Origin: Saccharomycodes ludwigii
Taxonomy: Eukaryota; Ascomycota; Saccharomycetes; Saccharomycodales; Saccharomycodaceae
Direction: 5' to 3'
NCBI RefSeq assembly: GCF_020623625.1
Contig: NC_060202.1
Location: forward strand, 1,301,001 to 1,365,000
DNA length: 64,000 nt
Shown here: piece after piece, positions 30,071 through 39,300 of the stretch
How positions within the stretch are numbered: position 1 is the stretch's first letter
How the letters are laid out: each line of letters opens with the position of its first letter
Program-made: the position numbers and the translations under genes
Notes under the pieces: generated by a model
What the model saw: only the letters and a program-made list of their open reading frames with translations
The model's database searches: none
What the model was told of the DNA's origin: nothing

Positions 30071-31066
30071 TTATTGTTTGTCAATATCGTCTATGAGTAT
30101 GACTTCATGTGTATTATTAGTACTATTGGTGTCAATGACATGATTTTTATCAGCTGTATTGTCATCATTATCACTAATTTCTATGTAAGTATTCACATGA
30201 TCATGTCTAATGAGCGCTTTATTTTCAATTTTTTTTTCTTGTACATCGTGACTTTTACCTTTTCTATTTTGTCCATGTCCGTCTTTTTCGTCTAGTTCTG
30301 TCAAATCTATAATTTTCAAACCAGGATTTGTCACTTCATGTTCCATTTTATTGATGGAATGCGTATTGGTGTCTCTACACCATTTATTATCATATGATCT
30401 TCGTTCAGCAGCAATAGCTGCCATTTGTCTTGGTGTTTTAGTATGCGTTTTGTGAGCGTGATCCTTAGTATTATTATTGCCCAATACTCTGGGACCATTA
30501 GTAGTACTGATTCTAGCACTACCTAATTTATTATAATTCGTCAAATCAGTAACACTAAAAGTACTCAATCTTATACCATCACCTAAAAAAGTATTATATA
30601 GTCCTTTTTGCTCAATAATCCATTGTTCACTAGATAGTGAGTCTAATTTAGAATAAAATTTGGAGTCATGAGGACCAAACAGATTATGAGTTAATTCATG
30701 CAACATGGTTCCGACTAGTGATTCCAGCGGTAAAAAACTATGAGGATCGTTAGGATATCTTAATCGAATTAAGATCCTTGCACCCCTATTAACATTCATT
30801 CCTAATAATGCCTTATTACTGGGGTAAAATTCTACTAATTGACCAACCCTAAAACTTTGCTGTTTCATTATATAGGAAACCTTATGAGCTATTTCATATA
30901 ACAATTTTAGAGAATCATCTTTACGCGGGTTCCCCCTGTTTAGCGCTGCTATATGTGTTATCAATGGGTTTTTATTTGTTAATCCTAATCTTTTAGAATG
31001 TTGCAGTCTCGTTTCTCTTTTCTGCTGTGGATCTACTACCACTTTAGCTCTACCTTTTCTGGGCAT
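30071..31066 (-). CDS. WSS1: SprT/WLM-type metalloprotease Wss1 for DNA-protein crosslink repair
   Basis: This 331-residue protein (269 in S. cerevisiae) is a SUMO-dependent protease that works with Cdc48 to clear DNA-protein crosslinks. The WLM domain (about 25-150) contains the zinc and catalytic motif HELTH at 123-127 with the third ligand His133, giving HExxHxxxxxH. The C-terminal tail has three hydrophobic-acidic patches that fit SUMO-interacting motifs: IIDLTE (252-257), YIEISD (294-299) and VILIDD (322-327). The region in between is basic and His/Asn-rich. It is divergent from the NSG gene, exactly as WSS1 and NSG1 are arranged on S. cerevisiae chromosome VIII. Confidence 0.92.
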   Translation of the reverse strand: MPRKGRAKVVVDPQQKRETRLQHSKRLGLTNKNPLITHIAALNRGNPRKDDSLKLLYEIAHKVSYIMKQQSFRVGQLVEFYPSNKALLGMNVNRGARILIRLRYPNDPHSFLPLESLVGTMLHELTHNLFGPHDSKFYSKLDSLSSEQWIIEQKGLYNTFLGDGIRLSTFSVTDLTNYNKLGSARISTTNGPRVLGNNNTKDHAHKTHTKTPRQMAAIAAERRSYDNKWCRDTNTHSINKMEHEVTNPGLKIIDLTELDEKDGHGQNRKGKSHDVQEKKIENKALIRHDHVNTYIEISDNDDNTADKNHVIDTNSTNNTHEVILIDDIDKQ

Positions 31067-31611
31067 ATGTGACTAATAATATTTATAAAATGAAGGGTAT
31101 GACAGAAGGTATAGTTATACATATAACAATATAAATTTAACTTTTTTTTTTTTTCTGTTTTTTGTTGCTTTATGCTGGATATTTTAATATGAATAGCCTT
31201 GTTAGTAAACTATCGTAGGATTATAACCAGAAAAAAATTAAAAGGATCTTCGTTTATTAAATAATACCGATCAAATAGAATGTCAAACAAATCAAATCAA
31301 AAGAAAAATTAGCATACAAAAAAGTTTTTTTTTAAAGAAAAAAAAAAAAAAACTGCCTCGATATTAATCAGATGGGCGTGAACTTCTTTTTCTTTTCCTC
31401 TTTCTTTTTTTTTCCTGCGCTTTTTATCCATATAAATTTTCTTCTTTACTGGCTAACGCATTTTTTTTTTTTCTTTTCTCTGTTTTATTTTTCTATCTTT
31501 ATTCTCAATTATATAATCACATTTGTACATCTTTTCTCCTTTTTTTTCCTTCCATTATCCAAGTCAAATACTGACGCAAAAATAGGCAAATAACAAAGGG
31601 CATTAGATAAT
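31067..31611. other. Intergenic, divergent WSS1 / NSG promoters
   Basis: This 545-bp divergent promoter contains T- and A-runs near 31142-31154 and 31338-31351 and a pyrimidine-rich stretch at about 31380-31560. A 73-codon frame there is mostly Phe from T-runs and is not credible. Confidence 0.55.
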
Positions 31612-32730
31612 ATGACGACTGAAGAAAATCAGGCAACTAATAACCAGAGCAATACTAACAAAACCACTGGCGAAGCTGCTCTATCTAGCCTAACCAAACC
31701 ATTACTATATAGTTTATATGACGAAGACATTACCAAAAGTGAAGATAACGAAATTTACGAAACCACCCAAGATGCATTGTTATCCTCGTCTCCACTAGGC
31801 ACTTCTAACTCTTTAACATCAACCTTATTAAGAAACAACAAATATAATAATAAAAGTCCCACTGATCACGTCGAGATGGAAGTAAATCATAGCAGTGCTG
31901 GTTCCACAACTAGGAAAGATGCCTTTAACTCTTCAACTAATTCTCCTGCTACCACTCCAACTATTTTTGAAAATACTAACTCTCCCAATATTCGCAGAGC
32001 CAGTAATAGTGGTGGTAGTAATACTAGTAAGAATAATAGTAGTAACAATATTAATAACACACATGGTAATAGAACTAATATCAAGAATAACAACTTTATG
32101 TTCTTTGTTAAACAAATTTTTAAAAATTTAATTGATTTAGTTGTTTTGGGTATTGCAGGTATTTTATATTGCCAGTTAAGCAACCACTTGTATGATAATC
32201 AAAATATTCTACATTTTAATGTAATTACCAAACCATTGTTAAAAGTTACAGGATTATTATCTTCAGAAAATACTGTTGACACTAGAGTATATTTAATATA
32301 TGCTTTGGAAGGTATATTAATGGGTATTCTATTACCCACAATTGATTTAATTAGGGACAATGTAACAACGGATAGATTCTATTATGCTGATAGAATAAGT
32401 TTTATGAGCTTAATCAAGAGTTGGAATGCAATTATGGGTGTGGCTTATGGTATTAGAAAGATTGAATGGAATAGCAGCTTACAAGCTTCTTCTATATGGT
32501 GTTGTTTGAATATCATATTATGGTTGTTTTTTGATGGCTCAAAAACTATGTTTTTCACTTGTGTTTGCATAGGTGTTGCTGCAGCCAATTTGAGTGTACC
32601 AATTTTAAATACTGTTGATAGCATTAATGAGCAAAAAGCATCTCTATTTTTATATTTTGTTGATATCTATTTCATCGGAATGTTATGCTTTGGTAGATTA
32701 GGAAGATACTTGAAACAGAACCAACAATGA
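31612..32730 (+). CDS. NSG1: INSIG-family ER protein (Nsg1/Nsg2)
   Basis: This 372-residue protein (about 290-300 in S. cerevisiae) belongs to the INSIG family. Yeast Nsg1 binds and stabilises HMG-CoA reductase Hmg2 in the ER. The N-terminal 160 residues are Ser/Asn/Thr-rich. The conserved membrane region (about 160-372) starts with FFVKQIFKNLIDLVVLGIAG and includes YALEGILMGILLPTIDL and WNSSLQASSIWCCLNIILWL; several hydrophobic segments fit the six-helix family fold. It is the single counterpart of the duplicate pair NSG1 (YHR133C) and NSG2 (YNL156C), with neighbours from both chromosomes. The symbol is given for the pair. Confidence 0.9.
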   Translation: MTTEENQATNNQSNTNKTTGEAALSSLTKPLLYSLYDEDITKSEDNEIYETTQDALLSSSPLGTSNSLTSTLLRNNKYNNKSPTDHVEMEVNHSSAGSTTRKDAFNSSTNSPATTPTIFENTNSPNIRRASNSGGSNTSKNNSSNNINNTHGNRTNIKNNNFMFFVKQIFKNLIDLVVLGIAGILYCQLSNHLYDNQNILHFNVITKPLLKVTGLLSSENTVDTRVYLIYALEGILMGILLPTIDLIRDNVTTDRFYYADRISFMSLIKSWNAIMGVAYGIRKIEWNSSLQASSIWCCLNIILWLFFDGSKTMFFTCVCIGVAAANLSVPILNTVDSINEQKASLFLYFVDIYFIGMLCFGRLGRYLKQNQQ

Positions 32731-33112
32731 TGATAATAGTTTATGATTACGTACATTCTTTTTCTTTTTTCCCCTTCCCACTTGCTTTGTATATTTTCAT
32801 TTATATTATCTTTTTTACACTTTTTTTTACTTGATTTGCTTATTATAGTTTATTATATTTGATTTTTTTTTTTTTTATATACATACATATATATATATAT
32901 ATATAATTTTAATATATTTACTTTACTTAAATCGTGATCCAAATGATGATAGAATCATCTTAAATACTTATTTAAGTACTCATTTTTTGACCGGTGGACA
33001 TTTTAGTTGAAAATAAAATTCACAATGGTAATAGCATATATATATATATATATTTCAAAAGCAGAGCTAAATTGATATGGCGGTCTATGAAATGGTTATG
33101 CTCTTTTTTTTT

Positions 33113-33146
<34 letters not shown>

Positions 33147-33258
33147 TCAAAGCATTGCGAAACTTTATAAATTGAACTCAAAGTATTGGGAACAAAACAA
33201 ACAGTAATATGGGCCAACCTCTGTTCTTTTCGAATTAACTGTATTCTTGTTTTTATTT
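32731..33258. other. Intergenic, convergent NSG-IGO
   Basis: This 528-bp spacer lies between stop codons. It has (TA)n runs at about 32888-32904 and 33038-33052 that could serve as 3'-end efficiency elements, and an uninterrupted T30 at 33115-33144. No gene is seen. Confidence 0.6.
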
Positions 33259-33424
33259 TCATACATTGTCACTAATGTTACTAATGTTACTAATATCACT
33301 AGTCGTATTTGGAATTGAAGAATTAATTGATGAAATAATACCGCTACTATAATTAGGACCACTGATCACAGATCCTGCACTATTATTATTGCTATTGTTA
33401 TTACTGTTATTATTACTGCTATTA

Positions 33425-33470
<46 letters not shown>

Positions 33471-33837
33471 CATTATTAGCATTACCACCTATGTTGCTTG
33501 AAGGTTGGCTAGTACTTAACCTCCTCCGTATTATACTTTCCCTTAAACCACTAGGATTGGTAACAGGTAAATTATTAAAACTAGGTACTTCTCCCGGACC
33601 TTGGTTAATACCAGCTTTGCTCAAGGCGTAGTCACCACTATCGAAATATTTACGTTCTTGCAATTTGTGTGCCAATAAATCTGTTCTTCGTGGAACTTTT
33701 CCATACATTTTATAAATTTTTAACTCTTGTGGTGATAACTTGGATAATAATTCTGAAGAAAGATTATTATTAAGCATTGCACCACCAGTCGTTTGTGTTG
33801 GACTTATACTTCCTTCTCTGTCATTATTAGGATCCAT
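33259..33837 (-). CDS. IGO1: Endosulfine-family PP2A-Cdc55 inhibitor Igo1/Igo2
   Basis: This 192-residue protein (168 for S. cerevisiae Igo1) is the substrate of the Rim15 (Greatwall) kinase and, once phosphorylated, inhibits PP2A-Cdc55 to promote quiescence and mRNA protection. The endosulfine core (about 30-80) is intact, with the phosphosite motif FDSGDY and Ser67 as the predicted target. The second half is low complexity, including a long Asn run encoded by a (AAT)n-type repeat at about 33420-33475 and Ser/Asn repeats. It is the single counterpart of the duplicated IGO1 (YNL157W) and IGO2 (YHR132W-A) and sits between NSG and ECM14 as expected. Confidence 0.94.
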
Positions 33838-34052
33838 TATTTTGTCTCTTTATTTTTTCTTTTTTGTTCTTGGTTTAGATTATATAAGCGTGTACATGTA
33901 TGGTTACATTATAAAAGAGGAAGTAAGAAAGAAAGAAAAAAAAAAAAAAAAGAAAGGAAAGAATTCTTTTTTCCCCCAATACAACTTCAATTAATTAGTT
34001 AGATTGATTAAGGTGCTTATATAACTTAAGTTTCCCGATTTATAAAATACGA

Positions 34053-34111
<59 letters not shown>

Positions 34112-34417
34112 GTCACAAACATTGCAGTCAAGAAATGGTCTGCGTAACAAAAGAGCAAAAAATACATTTGTCCACACATTTAAGATATATGCACGTATAT
34201 TGTTATCCATATCTAAACTTCTGAGCCTCTTCTTCGGATTGAATTTGAGGAAAAGAGAAAGTTATAAAGATTAAGAAATACACGTACAATACAAGAACAA
34301 AGTAGTTGCTGATCATTTTAAACGAACGTGTATTCTTATTTAGATAAAAAAATAAAATGAAAAGGGCACATGGGGCTTATTTGTACTATGTGATCCACAA
34401 AATGGCCAATAAGAGAG

Positions 34418-34425
34418 TATAAATA
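34418..34425 (+). promoter_or_regulatory. TATA-like box
   Basis: TATAAATA stands 10 bp after a GGCCAAT sequence in a less AT-rich setting. It is 527 bp from the ECM14 start, so it is either for a long leader or not the ECM14 TATA box. Confidence 0.3.
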
Positions 34426-34774
34426 CAGTAAATACGTCAACTTTGAACTAATGAGGTAACTTTCGGCCCCCCGCTTCCTTATTTCTTACAAATTGCCACT
34501 TCTTTTTCCTCCGTTCCTCTCTCTCCCCTCTCCCCCCACCACCACTACCACCTTTTTTATCTGACCCGTGAAGGTATGGGTGTAAGTTTTTGTATTAAAA
34601 ATTAATAACAATATTAATTATATTTCTTAACTTTTGTTGTCTTCTTATACTTTTGTAATTATTGCTACTACCATTATTATTGATTTCGTTATCTTGATTT
34701 TAAACTACCCTTTTATTTTCGGTTTCTTTTAGGCTGTATGCCCCGTCTTTAAACAAAGAAATCATACTTATGTA

Positions 34775-34893
34775 TCTTTTTCTTCTTTTCTTTTTTCCTT
34801 CTTTTCTTTTTCCCTTCTTTTCTTTTTCCCTTCCTTCTTTTTCCCTTCCTTCTTTTCTCCTTCCTTCTTTTCTCCCTCCTTCTTTTCTCCTTC
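34775..34893 (+). repeat. 119-nt all-pyrimidine tract
   Basis: The tract is pure C/T and built from related units such as ccttcttttctttttccctt. It ends 58 bp before the ECM14 ATG. Mirror-type pyrimidine tracts can form triplex DNA. Confidence 0.9.
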
Positions 34894-34951
34894 AAGCAAA
34901 TAAATCAATTGATCATTAAATAAAGAAATACATATTGAAACACCAATTTAT

Positions 34952-36376
34952 ATGTCGATGGAATTACTTGTATTATCTTGGTTATTATTGTTATTCAGCT
35001 TTAATTTTGTATCTGATGCTGCCAGTTTAACCGCACAAGAGTCAAAACAACACCAAATAACACCTCTAAATGATTATTCTGATTATAAGGTTATAAGGTG
35101 TAATAAAACTATATTTGAGGAAAATTTATATAACAAACGATCAGAAATCAATAAAAATAAAAATAAGAATAAAAATAACTACTACTATGAAAACGTTTTT
35201 AAAATAGATAATAATAGTGACCAGACTGAAGATCACTTAGATATTTGGGCCAAATCACGCGATTTTATTGATATAAGAATACACAAGGGTGATCATGTGC
35301 CAAAATACTGCAATATTATGATAGAAGATGTCCAAAGTACAATTGATAAACAAATGGTTTTAGAAGAAGAAAAAGAAGAGAATAATAATTTATCCTTTTT
35401 GAAACAGTCCGCACATCCATTTTTCAACACATACCAGAATTTAGATGAAATCAATAATTGGCTCTCAGAACTATCTTCAAATTTTTCTGAATTGGTTTCG
35501 ATGGAAATTGTGGGCCAAACTTTTGAGGGAAGAGAAATGAAAGCTTTACATATCTCATCAACAGAGGTACACTCAAATGATACTATACCTAACGGCAAGA
35601 AAACTATTGTAATTACTGGTGGTGTTCATGCCCGTGAATGGGTCAGTGTAAGTACCGTTTGCTACATTGCCTTTCAATTATTATCCAGATATGGTCATCA
35701 TAAAAGAGAAACTGCTTATATAAATAATTTAGATTTCTTAATTATCCCAGTTTTCAACCCGGATGGGTACAGTTACACATGGACTCATGACAGATTATGG
35801 AGAAAGAATAGACAACAGACCTACTTCCCTCGTTGTTTTGGTATCGACATTGATCATTCGTTTGATTTTCAGTGGACCGGCACTTCTGACTTCCCATGCA
35901 GTGAAGATTATAGTGGTGAATCTCCGTTCGAAGCACTTGAAGCTGACAACTGGAACAAATATTTGACTATGAAAAAGGGAGATTATTTATTGCACGGATA
36001 TTTAGATTTTCATTCTTATTCGCAGGAAATATTATATCCTTACGGCTATTCATGTGATGCCATTCCAAGAGATTTGGAAAATCTATTGGAACTATCTTAT
36101 GGGTTAGCCAGGGCTATCAGAAAGAAAAGCAAAAGGAAATATAATGTAATGTCTTCTTGTTTAGATAGGGGTAGCGATTTAACACCAGGATTAGGTTCAG
36201 GATCTGCATTAGATTATATGTATCATCATAGAGCACATTGGGCTTTCCAATTGAAGTTAAGGGATACCGGCAATCACGGGTTTTTATTACCAGCTAAACA
36301 TATTGTTCCCGTGGGAAAAGAGTCTTATGCTGCTATTAAATATTTTTGTGATTTTATATTAAATCCTGATTTATGA
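34952..36376 (+). CDS. ECM14: M14 carboxypeptidase-like pseudoenzyme Ecm14
   Basis: This 474-residue secreted protein (430 in S. cerevisiae) has a signal peptide (1-24), an Asn/Lys-rich propeptide region and an M14 carboxypeptidase domain (about 155-470). Zinc ligands are present: H226 and E229 in GVHAREW, and H354 in DFHSY. The catalytic Glu of carboxypeptidase A (FELRDTG) is replaced by Lys435 in QLKLRDTG, and the Asn-Arg substrate pair is Asp301-His302. These are the same substitutions that make fungal Ecm14 an inactive pseudopeptidase. Ecm14 is linked to cell-wall biogenesis. It is located next to IGO as in S. cerevisiae (YHR132C). Confidence 0.94.
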   Translation: MSMELLVLSWLLLLFSFNFVSDAASLTAQESKQHQITPLNDYSDYKVIRCNKTIFEENLYNKRSEINKNKNKNKNNYYYENVFKIDNNSDQTEDHLDIWAKSRDFIDIRIHKGDHVPKYCNIMIEDVQSTIDKQMVLEEEKEENNNLSFLKQSAHPFFNTYQNLDEINNWLSELSSNFSELVSMEIVGQTFEGREMKALHISSTEVHSNDTIPNGKKTIVITGGVHAREWVSVSTVCYIAFQLLSRYGHHKRETAYINNLDFLIIPVFNPDGYSYTWTHDRLWRKNRQQTYFPRCFGIDIDHSFDFQWTGTSDFPCSEDYSGESPFEALEADNWNKYLTMKKGDYLLHGYLDFHSYSQEILYPYGYSCDAIPRDLENLLELSYGLARAIRKKSKRKYNVMSSCLDRGSDLTPGLGSGSALDYMYHHRAHWAFQLKLRDTGNHGFLLPAKHIVPVGKESYAAIKYFCDFILNPDL

Positions 36377-36406
36377 TAGAACGAGACGACTGTCATTTGC
36401 TGTTTA

Positions 36407-36424
36407 ATATATATATATATATAT
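36407..36424. terminator. (TA)n 3'-end efficiency element of ECM14
   Basis: An uninterrupted TA repeat begins 30 bp after the ECM14 stop. TATATA is the yeast polyadenylation efficiency element and works on either strand here because it is palindromic. PGA1 converges from the other side. Confidence 0.45.
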
Positions 36425-36506
36425 GTATCAACTATATCATTTTAAATATTACCCATCATATCTATTTTTTCTAAGTTTTCTGAAATTAATTTTCTTAGCT
36501 CGAGGA

Positions 36507-37247
36507 TTAACATCTTTTCGTTTTCGAATATTCTTTATTGTTATCAAATTGGAACAACAGTTTCTTTTTATACTGAAATATATATAACATGAAAGATGTA
36601 AATAAAACAACAGCCACTAAATATAATATTGTAGAATAAAGAGTAACAGGTATGCCCAAAAATAACTCGTCTATTGAAATATTAACAGGAACATGTATCT
36701 GTTCTTGCTCATCTTTTTGTGCCGACGAAGAGAATAGTGCAAATCTAATATTATTACTACTTGGATTAACCCTAAATTCTAATAATAAACTCATCTTTCC
36801 ATTATCATTGTCAATAAATTTTGTAGTTATATCACTTATTGATACAGGGAATATAGCACTCCAACATATTTTGATCATATATTTATGTCTTGGTCTGTAT
36901 CCTAGGATTTCAAAAGTTTGGATACTTTTCTTGCTTTTATCATTCCCCCTAAAATAGGAAGGCGTAGTAAGATTATTGTTACCATCAATATTTAGTTTGA
37001 ATGACTTAGTTATATGGTTTGTGTTAAATAACGAGATATAATTAAACTGTTCCTTTTTTTCTTGATATACTTTGTCAGCAATGCTAGGAATGCGTGTCTT
37101 TATAAGATCAATTGGGAAATCCGATGGCACTTCTACAATAGTTGTTTCTGTGTTTGCAAATACTAATTTTATTTCGGTTAATATTAAAAATGAAAATAGA
37201 CATTGTATAATAATTCTAATGGCTTGAGATAATGGTGTAAATTTCAT
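36507..37247 (-). CDS. PGA1: Pga1-like GPI mannosyltransferase II subunit
   Basis: This 246-residue protein (198 in S. cerevisiae) fits Pga1, the ER partner of Gpi18 that adds the second mannose to GPI anchors. It has an N-terminal signal segment (about 8-31), a lumenal domain with YMIKICWSAIFPVSI, and one C-terminal membrane segment (about 201-224) followed by a short basic tail. Sequence identity in this family is low, so the call leans on topology and on synteny: in S. cerevisiae the order IGO1-PGA1-ASI2 (YNL157W-158W-159C) is the same, and the orientations agree. Confidence 0.72.
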   Translation of the reverse strand: MKFTPLSQAIRIIIQCLFSFLILTEIKLVFANTETTIVEVPSDFPIDLIKTRIPSIADKVYQEKKEQFNYISLFNTNHITKSFKLNIDGNNNLTTPSYFRGNDKSKKSIQTFEILGYRPRHKYMIKICWSAIFPVSISDITTKFIDNDNGKMSLLLEFRVNPSSNNIRFALFSSSAQKDEQEQIHVPVNISIDELFLGIPVTLYSTILYLVAVVLFTSFMLYIFQYKKKLLFQFDNNKEYSKTKRC

Positions 37248-37342
37248 CTTTTTTTTCTTTTCATATACTAATAAATATTTTGTATAAATGTGTCTATATA
37301 TATATATATTAACTGAATAATAATAAAAAGTTCAAACTACAG

Positions 37343-37345
<3 letters not shown>

Positions 37346-37396
<51 letters not shown>
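37346..37396. repeat. Poly(T) run, 51 bp
   Basis: An uninterrupted T51 lies in the divergent PGA1/ASI2 promoter, about 100 bp upstream of PGA1. Confidence 0.95.
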
Positions 37397-37790
37397 CCAA
37401 TACAATTTTAAGTAATAGAATGACTGTTGTATGGTACCCATAATACATGCGTAAACATATCGTTTCAATAAATTCAGATAACTTTAATCTTTTTTATTTT
37501 TATTTTTATTTTTTATTTTTTAATAGTTAAGCTCAATATTTCATGAGAACAAGAAACTTACCCGCATTCAGCATTTGAGTCTTTTTTTCATGCGGTTATT
37601 TTTTCAAGTATGGTATTTGTTTTCAACGAACTTTTATCAAATCCAACTAAACGGCGAATTTCTTTCCCTTTTCCTGCTTGTTTTTAAAGTTATGTTTGTT
37701 ATTATAAATAATAATAGTAGAAATAAACAGCTCATAAACGATTCACATACCACTTACCTATAACGCTTTATAACAACGAATATCTTAAAC

Positions 37791-37886
37791 AAAAAAAAAA
37801 AAAAAAAAGGAAAAAGAAAAAGGGAAAAAGAAAAAAGAAAAAAGAAAAAAGAAAAAAGAAAAAAGAAAAAAGAAAAAAGAAAAGAG
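37791..37886 (+). repeat. 96-nt all-purine tract with 7-bp periodicity
   Basis: The tract starts as A18, then contains about eight units of the heptamer gaaaaaa. It is pure A/G and lies immediately upstream of ASI2. Confidence 0.9.
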
Positions 37887-37911
37887 TGCACCTACTTTTA
37901 TTATCACAATT

Positions 37912-38721
37912 ATGACAGCAAATAATAACCAAGAAGGCGATCAAGACAACGAATTTATTATACCCGAATCTGTGATAAACCAAATTTTAAACTATAATAA
38001 TAGCAATACTACAACTTCTGGGTTTACTAGACAAGATATAAACATATTAATAACACATCACGAAAATATGAGTGATATGCCCTCAACAACAAATGTTTTT
38101 AACAATATTAATATTAACAATGACCAAGATAATCCTAGGGGTATATCTCATATTTCAGAAAGAAGAAATAGAGCATTACGTAGATTATTACAGTATTTAT
38201 TGGTTTTGGATCGTTTACTATTAGCAGTTTTCTTCCCACTATCCATATACAATCTAACCAAGGCATTAATGAACGGGGTCACATTTAGTAAATTAGGTAT
38301 CGCCGAGGAAATATTAATGTATTGGGATAATGTTAACGTTTTACAACAACAATCTTGTACTACTGATACTAATTTTGGGATTGATTTATTATATATTTCC
38401 AACGAAAACTCAGGATTACTATCCAAATTTCACAATGTTTTAGTATACTATACCCAAGAATTTATACTGCCATATCTAAATAATGATAATTATAGTAGTG
38501 GCATAACGTACGCGATTAAAAAACTAACACTTACATGGTACCCTAGATTGATAAAATTAAACACTCTTGTTATATATTTAGGTTTTGGAATATTTACAAG
38601 TACATATTTTTGCTTTGCGGTCTGCTTTTTTTTCGTCTGTATTACATTAAGTTTTTTAAGAAGATATTTGTCTGTAATGAGAGTCGTTAATAAATTAACT
38701 AGCGCAACATTACAATGGTAA
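37912..38721 (+). CDS. ASI2: Asi2-like inner nuclear membrane protein
   Basis: This 269-residue protein (289 in S. cerevisiae) fits Asi2, a subunit of the Asi ubiquitin-ligase complex of the inner nuclear membrane, which degrades mislocalised membrane proteins and latent Stp1/Stp2. The N-terminal 90 residues are polar and Asn-rich. Two hydrophobic segments follow, at about 93-120 (LLQYLLVLDRLLLAVFFPLS) and 212-245, the latter ending with RRYLSVMRVVNKL. The family evolves fast, so the call rests on topology and on conserved order and orientation next to PGA1 (YNL158W-YNL159C). A different two-span membrane protein is possible. Confidence 0.66.
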   Translation: MTANNNQEGDQDNEFIIPESVINQILNYNNSNTTTSGFTRQDINILITHHENMSDMPSTTNVFNNININNDQDNPRGISHISERRNRALRRLLQYLLVLDRLLLAVFFPLSIYNLTKALMNGVTFSKLGIAEEILMYWDNVNVLQQQSCTTDTNFGIDLLYISNENSGLLSKFHNVLVYYTQEFILPYLNNDNYSSGITYAIKKLTLTWYPRLIKLNTLVIYLGFGIFTSTYFCFAVCFFFVCITLSFLRRYLSVMRVVNKLTSATLQW

Positions 38722-39120
38722 AACAATGTTATTTGTATTACATTTATTATATTCATGTACAATCCTCGGGAAAAAAAAAAAAATTTTTTTTTTACCCTCA
38801 TTTTTACCTATATTTGAAGCCATTATTGTGAATGTAACGCTTGATTTGTATATTTCCCGCGCAAATTTTTATCACTTTTTCGCATAATCAATAAAAGCAA
38901 AGGAAAAAACATCGAACAGATAAAAATGAACATAAAATTAATGAAAAAAAAACCCCATTTTCTAACTGATAAGCGCATAAAATAAAATAAGAATTATGAT
39001 CACGATTAAAATTGACAACAGGCAACGATTAAAGTTATTATCTGAATAAATCTAAATAAATTACAAAACAAAAAGTATATAAATGCACAAATTGCCAAGT
39101 TGTTGAATCCTTTTGATTTT

Positions 39121-39153
<33 letters not shown>

Positions 39154-39300
39154 CCTGTTCATTTTATTTTAAAAATATAAATAATAAAGAAGAACTATCA
39201 TATAAATAATTTTTTTTATTATTATTAAAACATAACTAAACAATAATAATAATAATAATAAAGTAAAAGATAACTACATCTTTTAAACAAGAAGAAAAAT
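38722..39300. other. Intergenic, ASI2 3' end and ureohydrolase promoter
   Basis: This 579-bp tandem spacer has several GATAA cores (GATAAG at 38968-38973, GATAAA at 38919-38924, TTATC at 38869-38873 and 39038-39042, GATAAC at 39269-39274), a TATA box at 39076-39083 (tatataaa) and T-runs at about 39118-39152. GATAA clusters are used by nitrogen-regulated genes, which would suit the downstream enzyme. Confidence 0.45.
39076..39083 (+). promoter_or_regulatory. TATA box of the ureohydrolase gene
   Basis: TATATAAA lies 218 bp upstream of the start codon and is followed by long T-runs. It is a plausible core promoter by motif only. Confidence 0.4.

Larger units (their letters stand above)
33838..34951. 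other. Intergenic, divergent IGO / ECM14 promoters
   Basis: This 1.1-kb divergent spacer contains an A-run at about 34052-34078, a TATAAATA at 34418-34425 preceded by a CCAAT-type GGCCAAT, an unusually C-rich patch at about 34465-34555 with one CCCCT (STRE-like), and a 119-nt all-pyrimidine tract at 34775-34893. No ORF or RNA gene is supported. Confidence 0.55.
37248..37911. other. Intergenic, divergent PGA1 / ASI2 promoters
   Basis: This 664-bp spacer contains a TA run at about 37296-37308, T51 at 37346-37396, and a 96-nt all-purine tract at 37791-37886 that ends 25 bp before the ASI2 ATG. No gene is seen. Confidence 0.6.

Noticed and set aside
34573-34732. Possible 5'-leader intron upstream of ECM14 (GTATGG to TTTTAG)
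   Set aside because: Donor and acceptor look plausible, but there is no TACTAAC branch site; only TACTACC, which lacks the branch A, is present.
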